In this document: positions 10,975 to 23,300 of the stretch, piece by piece | How positions within the stretch are numbered: position 1 is the stretch's first letter | How the letters are laid out: the number at the start of each line of letters is the position of its first letter | Assembly (NCBI GenBank): GCA_002682825.1 | Contig: NOKP01000003.1 | Location: forward strand, 2,356,001-2,420,000 | Direction of reading: 5' to 3' | DNA: 64,000 nt | Source: Neonectria sp. B-13 | Lineage: Eukaryota > Ascomycota > Sordariomycetes > Hypocreales > Nectriaceae | Position numbers and translations under genes: made by a program | Notes under the pieces: generated by a model | Databases searched by the model: none | What the model saw: the letters and a program-made list of their open reading frames with translations, nothing else | Told to the model about the DNA's origin: nothing

Positions 10975-11259
10975 TCAGCGGGCTTTCAATGGACGTGGGC
11001 GGGCTCCGGGGAGTTCGGGGCCGCTTCAGGCGTCTATCCATCCGCCCCGGGCATTGCCCAAGGCTCCTCCAGGGCACACACCTCACTGACGGACCCAGTA
11101 GAGGGGTGCCATTCCAGGCCTTCAGCCGCGCCGTCATCGCCCAAGAGCTGCCAAGGGGCCGCGCGCGGTACGGGACTCTAATTACTAGTCTCCAATACCT
11201 GTAATCCAGGGGTTCACAGCCATAATCCCGAGCCCTACCGCCGTCAAATCTTCTAGAGC

Positions 11260-11292
11260 CGCTTGTTCATCGCTTGTTCATCGCTTGTTCAT
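11260..11292. repeat. Three perfect 11-bp tandem units
   Basis: CGCTTGTTCAT is repeated three times without mismatch, about 510 bp upstream of the sirtuin start. The period is close to one helical turn. Confidence 0.9.
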
Positions 11293-11805
11293 CCTTGGTC
11301 AGCGCCTTTACAAGGCTCGCGCAGTGGGCCGCAGCGCCACATTCCCCCCTAAAGCCCGTGGAAGGTTTTTGAGGTTCCATCCATTCCATTAGCTGACGAG
11401 GCCACGAGGCTGACAGCGATGATGCATGGAAGCAATGAAACCCATGACGCGCTTACTTGCAACGCTCCACGGGCATGACTCCCCAAATTTGTCAACCCCA
11501 AACCTCGCCTTCGCCGACGCACCTCCAGACGCGTCCACCACTTGCGTAATTCTCGTCCCTCGCTTTCAAATGCCCACGTAATAATAGCCCCCTCGTTAAT
11601 TTCCCCAGGCGCCCCAATTGTTAATCTTCACCGGGTTCTCACCCCTGGTTCCTCCCGTTCAGCCAATCCCTCGTCCAGAATTGGAAACGCCATCGTCATC
11701 CCGCACCAACTGTCCCGGGGAACGAGAAGAGCAGTAGCACTTGAAGCCGAAACATCAACGCTGCATTTGCATTGCGCCGCATCAACCACCCGGAACCTCG
11801 CCCCA

Positions 11806-13005
11806 ATGAGGAATTCTCTATTCCGCATCCCGTACACGGACCTTCTTCCTCCGTCGACCATCACGCCCGCCTCGGCGACCTCTCTCAAGGGAGCCGTCGA
11901 CGCCCTTCACCGGTTCTTTGCCACCCCGTCTCCGGCACATCTACCTCCTTCAATCGTCGCTCTCACCGGCGCAGGGTTGTCTGTTGCCTCTGGCCTCGCC
12001 GACTATCGAGGCGCCAAGGGCACCTACAAGGTGAACAAAGAGTACCGTCCGATCTACTATCCCGAGTTCCTGAATAATCACGAGGCTCGCAAGCGGTACT
12101 GGGCGCGAAGTTTCCTAGGTTGGTCGAGTCTTCACAAGGCTTCGCCCAATACTGGTCACCATGCCATCAGGGATCTTGGGCGACTGGGACTCGTTCGGTC
12201 TGTCATAACCCAGAACGTTGATTCTTTTCATCCACAAGCCCACCCGGACTTGCCTACTCTTGAGCTGCACGGGTATCTAAGATCTATCATCTGCACGACT
12301 TGTACCTCCGAGTTCTCACGAGCCGAATTCCAGGCCGAGCTGGGTCGCCTCAATCCAAAATGGGCTGCTCTGCTCAAGGAAGCGCTCGCCTCTGGCGCTT
12401 TAGACACTGAAGACCCCGCTGAGCGCAGGTTTAGAGGCATCAAAGTGAACCCGGATGGTGACGTTGATTTGCCGGACGCCCCTTACACCACGTTCAGGTA
12501 CCCGTCCTGCCCCAAGTGCTTGTCCAACCCACCTGCACAACCCGATGGCCACCGCCACGTTGTCGAGGTTGATTCGGATGGTGCATGGGCCCCTCCCAGT
12601 ACTGCAGGCGTCCTCAAACCCGCCGTCGTCATGTTTGGGGAGAGCATTAGCCCTATCGTCAAGGACGCAGCCGAAGATGCCATTGACAGCGCTGGGAAGC
12701 TGCTCGTGCTGGGTACCTCGCTCGCCACGTACTCCGCATGGAGACTCGCTAAGCGCGCTCAAGATCGGGGAATGCCCATGGCCATTATCAGCATAGGCGG
12801 AGTGAGAGGGGAAGACGGTTTCTTCAATGGGCTGGACCCAAACCAGCAAGGCGAGTTGGGCGTAAGAGTTGAGTTGTCCACGGATGACCTCCTCCCAGCC
12901 CTCGTTTCGGAACTCCGCAAAGACGCAGCCATCTTTTCGTCAGGGACATCCATATACGATGCTGTTCCCGGAAACCATGGCGTTTTCAAGGACATGCTTT
13001 CTTGA
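11806..13005 (+). CDS. Sirtuin, SIRT4-like (class II) NAD-dependent protein deacylase
   Basis: Single exon, 399 aa. It is an NAD-dependent deacylase or ADP-ribosyl transferase of the sirtuin family, with closest resemblance to the SIRT4-like class that is usually mitochondrial. Motifs: TGAGLSVASGLADYRG (residues 54-69, NAD binding), TQNVD (135-139), catalytic His in ELHG (His155), a zinc-site pair CTTC (163/166) and CPKC (235/238), and VMFGE, LVLGTSL and ISIGG of the distal Rossmann fold. A roughly 65-residue insert between the two zinc pairs makes it longer than bacterial homologues. In the GAG motif the usual Pro before the Asp is Ala (LADYR). The ATG at 11806 was chosen since it is the first Met of the open frame; whether residues 1-15 act as a targeting peptide is inference. 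The stop is only 35 bp from the stop of the convergent neighbour. Confidence 0.88.
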   Translation: MRNSLFRIPYTDLLPPSTITPASATSLKGAVDALHRFFATPSPAHLPPSIVALTGAGLSVASGLADYRGAKGTYKVNKEYRPIYYPEFLNNHEARKRYWARSFLGWSSLHKASPNTGHHAIRDLGRLGLVRSVITQNVDSFHPQAHPDLPTLELHGYLRSIICTTCTSEFSRAEFQAELGRLNPKWAALLKEALASGALDTEDPAERRFRGIKVNPDGDVDLPDAPYTTFRYPSCPKCLSNPPAQPDGHRHVVEVDSDGAWAPPSTAGVLKPAVVMFGESISPIVKDAAEDAIDSAGKLLVLGTSLATYSAWRLAKRAQDRGMPMAIISIGGVRGEDGFFNGLDPNQQGELGVRVELSTDDLLPALVSELRKDAAIFSSGTSIYDAVPGNHGVFKDMLS

Positions 13006-13040
13006 ATACCTGTACATTACCCAACCAAAAGATAGACCAT

Positions 13041-13698
13041 TTAGAAGAAATTTCCAAGGTTTCCAGTCCTAGGTTTCCTCGGCGCAGTCCCTGAGGTCGA
13101 TTCTGGCTCCTCGGCCTGGGGAATAACCTCCGCTTTCGTGATAGGCTCAGATGGTTTGAGTTTCTCTTGCTTCTGCGCCTTGCGTGCAGATTCGTCCCGC
13201 TCGATAGCTTGCAGGACTGCCAGCAACGTTAGCAAACCGCACTGTCATCGACCGCAGCCCAAACAACGTACGCTCTTCCCAATCCCCCTCCTTCTTAGCA
13301 TCTCCAGTCCCCAGCTCCTTTTCCACATCCACCGTTTCGCCCTTCTGGATCCTCTCTACAACCCCCCGGAGTGTATGGATGCGAATCTCCGACTGGCGCA
13401 TGTACCGATCAAACGAGTTGCGCAGCGTAATCATCTGGATCGACATGGATCCAATGAGCAGGAATATGGCGATGAAGAACGTCGCCGGGTTCCATTGCCT
13501 CAGCTTCTTGGCCCTGAGTTGGCGGTTTTCCTTGCGAAGCGGCTTCGGCACAAGGGATCTCCAGAACGAGCTGTCTACGACCGTCGCCGGGGCGGTGCTC
13601 GAGAACCGCATGTCGATGCGGGGAACATGGTATGCTGTCGTAGGAAGCGAGACAGCTCGCATGCCGCTCGGTCGGGTGAGGAGTCGTCGAATTGACAT
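13041..13698 (-). CDS. Small single-pass mitochondrial membrane protein (DUF5321-like)
   Basis: Two exons (13698-13272 and 13216-13041; 55-bp intron with GTACGT donor and GCTAAC branch site), 200 aa. The N-terminus MSIRRLLTRPSGMRAV is Arg-rich and acid-free, typical of a mitochondrial presequence. Then comes a basic segment (PKPLRKENRQLRAKKLRQW), one hydrophobic helix (NPATFFIAIFLLIGSMSIQM, about residues 70-90), a coiled-coil-like charged region and a Lys/Pro-rich tail. This layout fits a fungal-specific family I associate with DUF5321. The inner-membrane location is inference and the function is unknown. It is divergent from separase (319 bp between starts) and convergent with the sirtuin. 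Confidence 0.78.
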
Positions 13699-14017
13699 TT
13701 TGCTTCGTGCGCAGCGCCGTTTGCAAATTTCCAAGGGAGGGAGATATATCGCGAGGTTCCGGATCCGAGCACTTCAATCCAAGACGCTGTTCCAGAACAA
13801 GTTCAGAGCACGGGCCATTTTAATCCGGGGTCTCGCGGTTGCCCCAGACAACCACCGGTGTTTAGCCCTCAATATCCGATCAGGGACTCACGCACTAACA
13901 TCAATTGCTTCGAGGTTGCAGTCTCTCGCTCACTAAATCATATTGTGTCTCCGCTTGGATAGGAGCTTTGGAGTTCTCTTGCGACGATATGATTTAAGGA
14001 TTCACGCACATAACCTA
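13699..14017. promoter_or_regulatory. Shared divergent promoter region, DUF5321-like gene / separase
   Basis: These 319 bp separate two start codons on opposite strands and must hold both 5' leaders and promoters. No specific binding site stands out by eye. Plus-strand open frames across it lack an ATG in the separase frame before 14018. Confidence 0.5.
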
Positions 14018-17000
14018 ATGGCTTCACTTCAAGCAAAGGCCGACGCGGCCAAGACAGCGCTCGCGTCGACTTCGACATGCACACCCGCCACTGTGGTGAC
14101 GGTCAAGGAATTGCTACTCCCCGATGCCGAGACGACATCTACAACGTATCAAACAACCACACGACCCGCGCGATCGAATACGATCCCCAAGACAAAGAAG
14201 AACGGTACCGGACGCGCCGCCCCTGCAAAGTCAGCTGCCAGCGCGCAACTGGATCAACTGCCAGCGAAGGACCGAGCTGCGCTGGCAACGCATGTTATCA
14301 ACATCACCATCAAGTCACTGACCGAGGCTGCGAAGCCACCACCGCCGGAAACACCGAGCAAACGACAGCCTTCGAATGGCGACTTGCGAAAGGCCCCCGG
14401 GCAACGGACATTAAGGAGATCTCTCTCCGCTCCCCTGTCCCCGATCCATCCGCGGACTCTGAACAGAACGACGACTTCGCCAATCATTGCCACGAAGGCG
14501 ACAGCAACCCTACCTGCAGCCCAAACGACAGGATGTCTGGCAACAGTCGAGTGCGCGCGAGTCGCCTTTGCGTGCCTTCGATCGATCAAAGGCCCCGTCC
14601 AGACGAACCAGACCGATTTTCAGCTTGAGAATGGTATGTCTGCGCTCATCGGGAAGCTGCTGGCTCTTGGGCTTCAGGAACAGGCGCTCAAGGAAATGAG
14701 GATACTAAAGCGCAGGCTGGATGCTGTCACTTCAAAGGACACGACTAAAACCACAAAGTCCACTTCAACCGAGGGCCAAAGTGCATCTCAAGTGATCGCC
14801 GAACTGCTTGACTATGATGGCCCCATCCCCGAGCAGAGCCTTTCCATCATTACTACCTGTCAGGTTCAAGTTCTCCGCCTCATCTCTCTCTCCAAGAAAC
14901 CGGCTCAGATCGAAGCCGCACTACCATTTCTCCAAGAATCGCACCCGTCTTCACCACTCAACCTTTTGCAAAGACTTGCAGGACTCAACGACAAGGAGGG
15001 GCAGAAGGCTGCTCGACAACTCGCCTCTCTATCACAAACTCTCCTCTCCTTGGCTCCCAGCGTCTCCAGCAAGGAAGATCATGTGGCTACCGAATCACGA
15101 CTCAGTCCCTCTCCCAGCTCAGCTTTCCAGCTTCAGGTACTGTGTTTCAAGGCCCAGTTGCGATGGTGGAAACTGGCAGGACACCGGGGAGTTGTCGATG
15201 ACGACGTCCTGTCACCATTTACACGCTGCATTCGCGCATTCACAAGACGCCAGACACCCGGAGACAGCACTACCTACACCACCATCGCTACATCATTCGA
15301 AACCCTAATGGAACTTATTCAAGCCCAACCGTCAGACCCCAAGAAGTCTTCCGACTCTCCTCTTGCTTCCATATACCAGCTCTTGGGAGTTGCGGCTCAT
15401 ACTCAGCGACAGTACGAGGAGGCGCATCGCTGGTTCCAGCAGCTCAAGGCGTTATTTCAGCCTGAACACGACTCTTTTGTTCGTGTGTGCTCGATCTCAG
15501 CACGACTGCTTGCTGCAGCTCTGAAGAAACCCTCGCTCGATACTGACGCAGACCAGCTGGTTCTCGAAGTCGTGGAAAGCCTCGATGGCAGTCTAAGCGG
15601 GAGCGTTTCAGAGCTTAACGAGCTACTTGAGAGTCTTTCGCTAGCACGACGATCTGCTGTCGGACTTCTAGTCAGCAAGATCAACGAGAAGAGCTCAGAT
15701 AGCTCTTCATCGAATGTCCTCATTGGCCACCTTAAGACATTCCTCACTCGGTATCCTCGATTTGCCCGTCGATGGCTAGGTGCCGCCCCTACAAGAGATT
15801 CCTCCGCGAAGCACCTTCTTCAGTTCGATCAGCGACGACAGGTTCTCATGCAGACCATCAGTCAAGTCCTTGATGGTGCTCTCATGGTAGTCAACTCTGA
15901 CATTCAAGCCGACTCAATCACCTGGCAACAAATGGACGACATACTGCAAGATTGCGCCAAGCTCCTTGAGTCTGTTGCAGACGCTATGTTGTCCGCACCA
16001 CGGGCCGATCAACTTGGCACTTACTACGTCAAGATCTCCAGTCTTTACTTTTCGAAATTCACACAACTACGAAAGGAGATTAGCAAGTCAAAGGATATCA
16101 ACAAGCAGATCTTGCAAACTCTCAGTCGTTCCATTGAGCTGGTCAAGGATCGCTCGCCAGCTCAGCAGGAGAAGGCTCAGCTATCCATCAAACTCGAACT
16201 CTTTGCCGACCTCTGCAAGGGGGCTGGCCGAGGTAACGAAGCGGTCCGTACGTTGCGCTCGATCTGCACCAACATGATTGAGGAGGGGGCTCTGCTGAAG
16301 GTGACAACTACAATGGCCTCGCAGGGTCCTAGCGTGGCTTGGTGTGTCGATGAGAAGGCTGAGACTCTCTCCCGAACACTGCGCTCGATTGCAAAGTTGG
16401 ATCATTCTTGGAACGACTGGGCGTTCTTCTTGCCCGAAGCTGAGCGCGCCGCGGTCCTTGAGCATCTCATGGAGGTTTCGAACGGCACATCTGCTCAGGG
16501 CAAGCCCCTGAAGCTCCATGATCCATGTGTGGAGGCACTTCTCCGAATATACACTGTTGATCGTTTCCCAATCCGACGTCTCCGCGTCTTGCTCAAGCTT
16601 CTTTTCCAAAACCTTGGTGAGGAGAGTGAGATGGAGGAAATTGGAGCACTGGCCGACGAGACGATGCAAAAGGCTGAGAGCAGGGCAACTGGAGAGGATG
16701 CCTCTTTGGCTCGCTACGTTCCACATCTACAGGCATACCATGCCTCAGTCTCGGCCATGGCTGTCAGTGATGCACCGTTCCCAGCGGCCGCTATGAAAGG
16801 CGCCATCTCCTCCTGGAGATCGATGACCGAGGCCTGCCGAACTCGAGATGAGCTACACGAGAAGATCGACAACCCCGACAGCCTCCTTGCCCATCTGCAA
16901 TCCGCAAGCCAATTCGCGAGTCTTCGAGGTGAGAACAGTCTACAACTCTCAATTCTCGAACTCTCGACAACCATTTCCAAGGCGCTAGCGGAGCCGACTT

Positions 17001-20000
17001 ATAATAACGTAATTCTTAATCACACCCTGTTGGCATCACAACACTTGAACATCGGTCATTACTCTGAAGCAAAGAGAATGCTAGAGGTGACCAAGGAGCT
17101 CTTGGAGCAAGCTGAAGGACCTTCTCGAGGAATCGTTGCCGCGTTCCACCTGTCTCAGGCGGAATACTTCGCTGGCATGGGCAACGTCGATGAAGCGTAA
17201 GTCAGCTCAAGATAAGCGCACTGGAGAACAAACTAACCGTGTCTAGGAATTCCTCTTTAACATTTGCCAAGGAGATATACAATGGGCCAGCCTCATCTTG
17301 GGCACTGTCCAAGTCACAAGCCAATCTAGCCCTCTCTTTGGCTTCGTTCCTGGACTCTACTCTGGCACTCAAGCAAGGACGGGTTCAAGACGCCCTGTCT
17401 TGCATCAAGTCCAGTGTTAGGCTCCTTTCGCATGACTGGTCTAAGTTCGAGGCATCACCGTCGCGGGGAACAACGCCCTGCGATCTGAACACATCTACAA
17501 GCAGCATTGATAGCGTCAAGGGCAAGAGCCTGGGTCAGGTCATCGGACCACGATTTTGGGCTCTCGCCTTCCCGTTGCTACGCGGTCTTCTGCATATTTC
17601 TGCGGTATATGCCCATCTTGGCATGTTCCAGGAGACAATCTACTATGCAGAATCTGCCCTAAAGATCGCCGAGAGTACAGGCTCGTCTCTGTATAGAGCA
17701 CAGGTGCTGGCCTGGACAGGCTCGATCTACCACCGCGCTGGTAGACTCGAGAAGGCTTTGCATTTCGGCAACGAGGCTGGAGAACACATACCAGAGGATA
17801 TCTGTGTGTCTCGTATTCAGCTTGCGTGCCAACTCAGCGATCTTTACCGAGACATTGGTGACGAGGACAAGGCGGCCAACATGCTCAAGCTTGCTGAGGA
17901 GACCACCCAGCGCCTTGGGGATCAGGGCAAGCTACCAAACGGATCAGAGGGCAGCGAGAAGCCTACGACGACTACTACCAAGGGACGAAGCACCATTGCT
18001 ACCAGGACAACACGGGCTACCAGAACGACTCGGGCCAAGGCTGCTGTCACTCCTGCTCCGCGAACTCGAAAGCGAGCACCGGCAGCGAAAGCTCAAGTGG
18101 CTCCCTCAGTCGAGGTCCTCAACCTGCCCAAGGATGTGTACCAGGCGTCCTTGATGGCTTCGGTTATTCTATCCCGGGCATTGAGCTTCATCAACCAGAA
18201 GGATTGGACATCGGCCTTGTCCACTCTGGAGCACGCAAAGGACCTTCCTAAGCTTTTCGGAGCCCTATCGCAAGAGCAGGTTGTCACCGCGATCTCCCTC
18301 ATCGGCCATAGCACGGAGCAGATGATTCATGATCCGGTCTTCTCTGTCGTTCAAGATTCAACAATTTCGTTCCCAGCCGTGTCAACTTCTGACAAGACCT
18401 CTTCCGGCAGACTATCTCTGAGCCAGACTCCGCCTCGAAGGGGTAGAGCTGCAGCGGGAAGCTCAGACAGGAAGGGTTCCAAGGAGCGTGGTGTGCCTGC
18501 GTTTGCCAATGCCCTGAGACAAGCACAGGAGTTACTTCTCGAGGCACATGCCTCGACTCTGTCCACTGCAAGCAGCACCATGGTCCATCGCATCTCCGCG
18601 CTTTTGCAAAACACAGTTATTTTGCTTTCCGCTACTTCGACTACCCAGTCAAAGGTTCTTGCCGGTTCCGGCTTTGCGACTTTCTCCGTGGACCTGGCTC
18701 GAAATGTCACCTGGAGGCGAGAGCAAAGCACACTCATCAAGGACGGTGCTGAATCGAGATCTCGCGAGCTAACTCCTGGTCATTCCTCGAGACGGGTGAG
18801 TCTTGGACTCACGACAGAGATGGCCAAGTTCCAGAAGAACTACGTGGAGCTTGTCCCTCACAACTGGAGTGTCGTCTCCATCTCTCTCAGCGACAACCAC
18901 CATGACCTGTGCATTACAAAGTTCCAAGCAGGACATAGTCCATTCATCCTGCGACTGCCTCTTGAGCGAGCAAACTCTCGCGATGCAGATTCAGAGGTAT
19001 TCAACTTTGAGCATGGCCGTGAAGAGATGATGGAGATTATCCAGCTTGCCAACGAGAGCAGCCATTCCGCCAGTCGGGACTTCAGTGCCAAGGGCGCGAA
19101 GAGTGCTTGGTGGGCAGAACGCGATGCCCTGGATACGCGACTGCAAGAACTCCTAAGCACCATCGAGACGACGTGGCTGGGTGGCTTCAGGGGCATCTTT
19201 TCTCAGCACGAGCGACGACCCGATCTGCTCGCACGCTTCCAGAAGAACTTCCAGCAGATGCTCGACAGCAGCCTGCCGTCTCGAAACAGGATGCGCGGGA
19301 AGAGGGCAGCCAAGACGCCGAAGGTCTCACTCGACCCCCGAATCTTGGACCTGTTCATCGGCCTGGGAGACCCCACAGATCCGGACTGCGACTTTGATGA
19401 GGCTCTCAACGACCTGCTCTACTTTGTGGTTGACATCCTCCAGTTCCACGGAGAGCGGAACGCCTACGACGAGATTGACTTCGATGGCATGGTGGTGGAG
19501 ACATACGACGCACTTCGAGGCTACTATGCTGCTACCAAGAACGGCGCGGCGCGGATGGATGATGCGCACACTGTCCTCGTTCTGGACAAGGCGCTCCACG
19601 CCTTTCCCTGGGAGTCAATGCCCTGTATGGACGGCCTCCCGATCTCGCGCGTGCCATCACTGGCTTGCTTGAGGCAGCTCATCCTCGAGTCTCAGCCTGC
19701 CAAGACTGCCGGAGACGACAATGAGTCTAGAGACTTGCCGGAGGGACACTACGTCTCTGCTGACCGCGGCACTTATATCCTCAACCCCTCGACAGATCTG
19801 AAGAACACCCAGGGTACCTTCCAACCCTCCCTGAAGGCCTTGCCCTCCTGGAACGGAATTGTCAACCGGGCCCCTGAGGAGGCCGAGTTCGAACAGGCCC
19901 TATCGAACTCCGAGATCCTTCTATACTTTGGTCACGGCAGTGGCGCGCAATATGTCCGTGCCAGGACGATTCGGCGTCTGGAGAAGTGCAAGCCTGCGAC

Positions 20001-20394
20001 CTTCTTGATGGGCTGCAGCTCGGCGGCACTCACCGAGGCGGGGGAGTTCGAGTGCTACGGCCCCGTGTGGAATTACATGATGGCTGGGTGTCCGGCCGTG
20101 GTAGGCACACTGTGGGATGTGACAGACCGTGATATCGATCGGTTTGCGGGCCGATCGTTTGAGGAATGGGGATTGGTCCCGAAGGGAACGTTCCAGGAGG
20201 AGAAGCGAGGCAAGGGGAAGGCCAGGGCCACTTCGGATGACGAGTCCGACGACGAAGAAGATCAGGTCACACGCGATTGTTCGCTGGTGGAAGCGGTTGC
20301 GCGTGCCAGAGAGGCCTGCCGCTTCAAGTATCTGAACGCGGCAGCCGTGGTGCTCTACGGCATTCCAGTATATATCAACAGGGGAGGCGAGTGA
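14018..20394 (+). CDS. bimB: Separase (ESP1/Cut1/BimB), cohesin-cleaving cysteine protease
   Basis: Two exons (14018-17196, 17247-20394; 50-bp intron with CTAAC branch site), 2108 aa, close to Aspergillus BimB. It cleaves the Scc1/Rad21 kleisin at anaphase onset after securin is destroyed by the APC. Residues 1 to about 1800 form a long helical, TPR-like solenoid. Within it, around residues 1290-1330, lies a disordered Thr/Arg/Lys-rich insert (RTTRATRTTRAKAA), a plausible nuclear-localisation or phosphorylation region. The C-terminal caspase-like domain holds the catalytic dyad: His1956 in YFGHGSG and Cys1983 in LMGCSSA, 27 residues apart as usual for separases, followed by GTLWDVTDRDIDRF. 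An acidic segment (DDESDDEED) interrupts the end of the protease domain. The start is the first in-frame ATG; upstream codons open in frame are not ATG-initiated. Confidence 0.97.
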
Positions 20395-23300
20395 GGACGC
20401 ACGCGCGTATAGAGGCGCGTCATGCTCGGGAGGGGGGGGGGCTCATACTGCACAGCATATCATAGACCCGGCGTAACATAGCTACATAGCATTGCATTGC
20501 GAGGCGTTGGACATTCGGGGCCATTGGCTAGCCTCTTGATGAATTCAAATTTTCTGAATGACACATATCTTTCGAGGGCCTACAGAGTGCAACAGCATCT
20601 ACGAATACGAAACAGGAGGATTAAAACAACGACGGGTGGTATAGGATGCGGTTAATCCCGGCGTGGCATGATGTCGTGCCGGATACCCTTGTCTCGGAAG
20701 ATGAGGCTCAGCCAGGGTGTATTGTTGGGATTCATGTTGATGGGCGTCTCAGTGTTAGATGGGGCTCGTTGGAAAGCCGAGACGAGGCGGGCAGAGACTA
20801 CGGATAGACATGATATGTCACATGAGGCCACATTGTTCGTGGCCCATCCATCCATCTGTCCGTCCGAGGTAAAGTCGGATGCCCGGCCTTCAGGTTTCCC
20901 AGCAGCATATGGAAGTCTGTCTGAGCTTGTGAAATTTGCGAGGCGAGATAGGGCTCCATTGCAGGTGGAGCAGAAGAGGATCCTTTGAATTCAAACCAAA
21001 TGTCAAAACTCTCGATGCAGTGTCGAGGGAGAGAAGAGACTATAAGCAAATGTTCTCCGAGGGGCGTGGGTTCGTTCGTGTTTGGTTCAGGGTCCTGTGG
21101 CAAAAACGAGGACAAGGGTTAGCAGGAGTCACGCAGGGCGAGGGGCCAATCCAATCCGGGGCCCTGTGGAAGAGAGGAACTGTGAAGCTCGGTTTTGCTG
21201 CGTGCACGTAAGGAAAATTCGAATTGGGTAAACAACAACAGGGTTATGCAGGATGCGAGATGTCTGGAGGGTATCAGGCCGAAGTTGCAGAGCTGGTCGG
21301 AGGACGGAAGAGAGGGTTAGAGAGGCATGGAGGCGAATGAGAAGATGGCTAGAGTGAGGGGAGTTTGAGCCCATGACAACAGTATGACCTCAATTTCTGA
21401 TGCGAGCTCATGCTGAAGGCGGCGAAAGAGTGTGGTGACAGCCCAACAGGGGAGGGTGGCATTCGTGTAACAGGGGATCGGGGAGAAAGAGACATGTCAC
21501 CAAGAGTGGTCGAGACTCGAGGTTGTTTGTTGTTGTCCATCTCGTTTTTGTCCAATGTCGAGACACGGGTGAGTGCGTGCTAGTACTGTCATGTGGTGAT
21601 AAATCGTCGAGGTCCTGTGTAATTCCTAAGCTACGTTGTGTAAGTGTGCGAACGCTAAGACTTGTGGAAAGGTATGACCAGGAAGGGGGAACGGGCGACA
21701 ATATTTTGTGTAACATTCCGGAAAGAGGGAGGGGCGGAGATAGGAGCAGAAAAGTTAGAGACACACTTGTGTATGTTCGAATTGATCATGATGTGCATCA
21801 TTTCCACAGAGAGCTGCATCGGGGATACGATACACTGGGTGGTTGGTGTCAGGTCGAGGAGACGGTTTTGGACTCGAGCAGAAGCCTCATCAGGTCAGCA
21901 TGTCCACTCTGTCACATCAGTGATCCCAGCCGCCTCCGCTTGTCGTCCTTGGCGTCCTCTCCAAGTGTAGCGAGATGCATTCGTCTCCGCTCTCCTTCCA
22001 GGCTGATGCAATTCAACTGTTGGTTTCTCCAGCGCTGTCGAGTCGGATTTCAGGCACAACACTCTGATCAGGCCTAGGGCGATAAGTCTAGGCAGATAGG
22101 TGGCAGGCTGTCAAGCTGTCATTCACATCATAACTCGAAGCGTCGCGGGTTGTTACGTCATGGTTAAGCTCCCTAGGTTTGTGTCGCGAACAATAGCGCC
22201 GTTGCCCGAATGTGGCAATGTCGACTGCCAGAGCACAATATCAACATTGCGGCTCGGTGGTCATCCCGACGCGTTGTAGTCTTGGTGGGTGAGGAGCCGC
22301 AGAAACCGCTGCGATCGCCGTGGAATACTGTACAGTAGACCTTTCACAGCCTTGCAGCTAAGGATGGTAGCAGCTGGCCATGGAGGGCTACAGTCATGCT
22401 GCGAGTGACGATCGCCATATGGGTGTTCCTTTTCGATGTTACCTTGCCAACTTCTCGGTCGCCTGGTTGAAGCACCCTGAGCTGTAACCGTCAATGTTGC
22501 CGTAATGTCCCCATAGAGGAAACATATGGCCATTTGGATATATCTAACACGAAGTCGTCAAGGATAGGTTCCCTCAAAAGCCCGGCGGTATAGACTACTA
22601 TGTTGGCGAACTGGGTCCAAAGACCACCTCAGTGGGTTCTCGTCCTCTTGGCCATTGAGAGGGCCTCGCCAGCATGGGTAACCGGCGATGGCCTCATGCA
22701 GGAGTGTGCAATAGCTCATTCTGACGAAGAGCTGAAGAAGCCAGAGGGGCTCCAGACAAAATCAGGTGCGTGGTATGATAGTATCCAGTTGACAGTTGAG
22801 GTTGTGCGGGTGGGTCTGTCTTCGCGCAGCTTCACCGAGAAACAGGGGAGAACATGGTGGAGGGGGAGTTGTGGCATTCGCAACCCGAATTGGTTCCTGG
22901 GGAGCAATTGGTTGAGCGGATAAGGCCCAGGCGGGTTACATACGTAGCACCTGGGTAAGGTCTGTCTGGAGATCATGGCGATCACATTAGTAGAGAGGCG
23001 TCCCAAAAGCGTTGCGTTGCAGGGAAGTTGTGCCTATCACAAGCCAGCGAATACAGCGGGCGACAATCCCAGCTTCCTGATCTCTCCTCTTACTTACATA
23101 CACTCTCTCGCAAATGCTACTATTCGCTGATGTTTGTTGTTCACCGCATGTGCGAACCCCCTTCTCAAGTGCTGCGCAAACACGCAGTCTGCGTTGCGTC
23201 GCAGCGTTCTGTTCTGCAATGTCCGCTCTGCAGCGTCGCAAGCGGGCCTGCAACAATCCTCAAGAGAAAAGGCGCTTGGGCAGGGCCCTGTCAAGCGATG

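Larger units (their letters stand above)
10344..11805. other. Divergent promoter region between CDF transporter and sirtuin, with short tandem repeats
   Basis: No gene is seen. The region contains a GT-rich stretch (about 10374-10425), three degenerate 12-bp units (10939-10974) and three perfect 11-bp units (11260-11292). The sirtuin frame is open back to about 11542, but no upstream in-frame ATG with homology exists, so this is most likely 5' leader. Confidence 0.5.

Noticed and set aside
11542..11805. N-terminal extension of the sirtuin by 88 codons
   Set aside because: The frame is open, but its first codon is TTG and no ATG occurs before 11806. The extension has no conserved features.
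20652..21115. Minus-strand open frames ending in a protein-like stretch (NMNPNNTPWLSLIFRDKGIR) with a possible upstream exon
   Set aside because: The last 30 codons look gene-like, but I could not recognise a family, no good donor/acceptor pair joins the pieces, and the upstream part contains DNA repeats (GATGGATGG). A homology search and RNA-seq would decide.
21408..22077. Overlapping open frames of 100-180 codons on both strands
   Set aside because: Neither strand shows family motifs, composition is Ser/Arg/Pro-rich as for random frames, and no splice pattern extends them.
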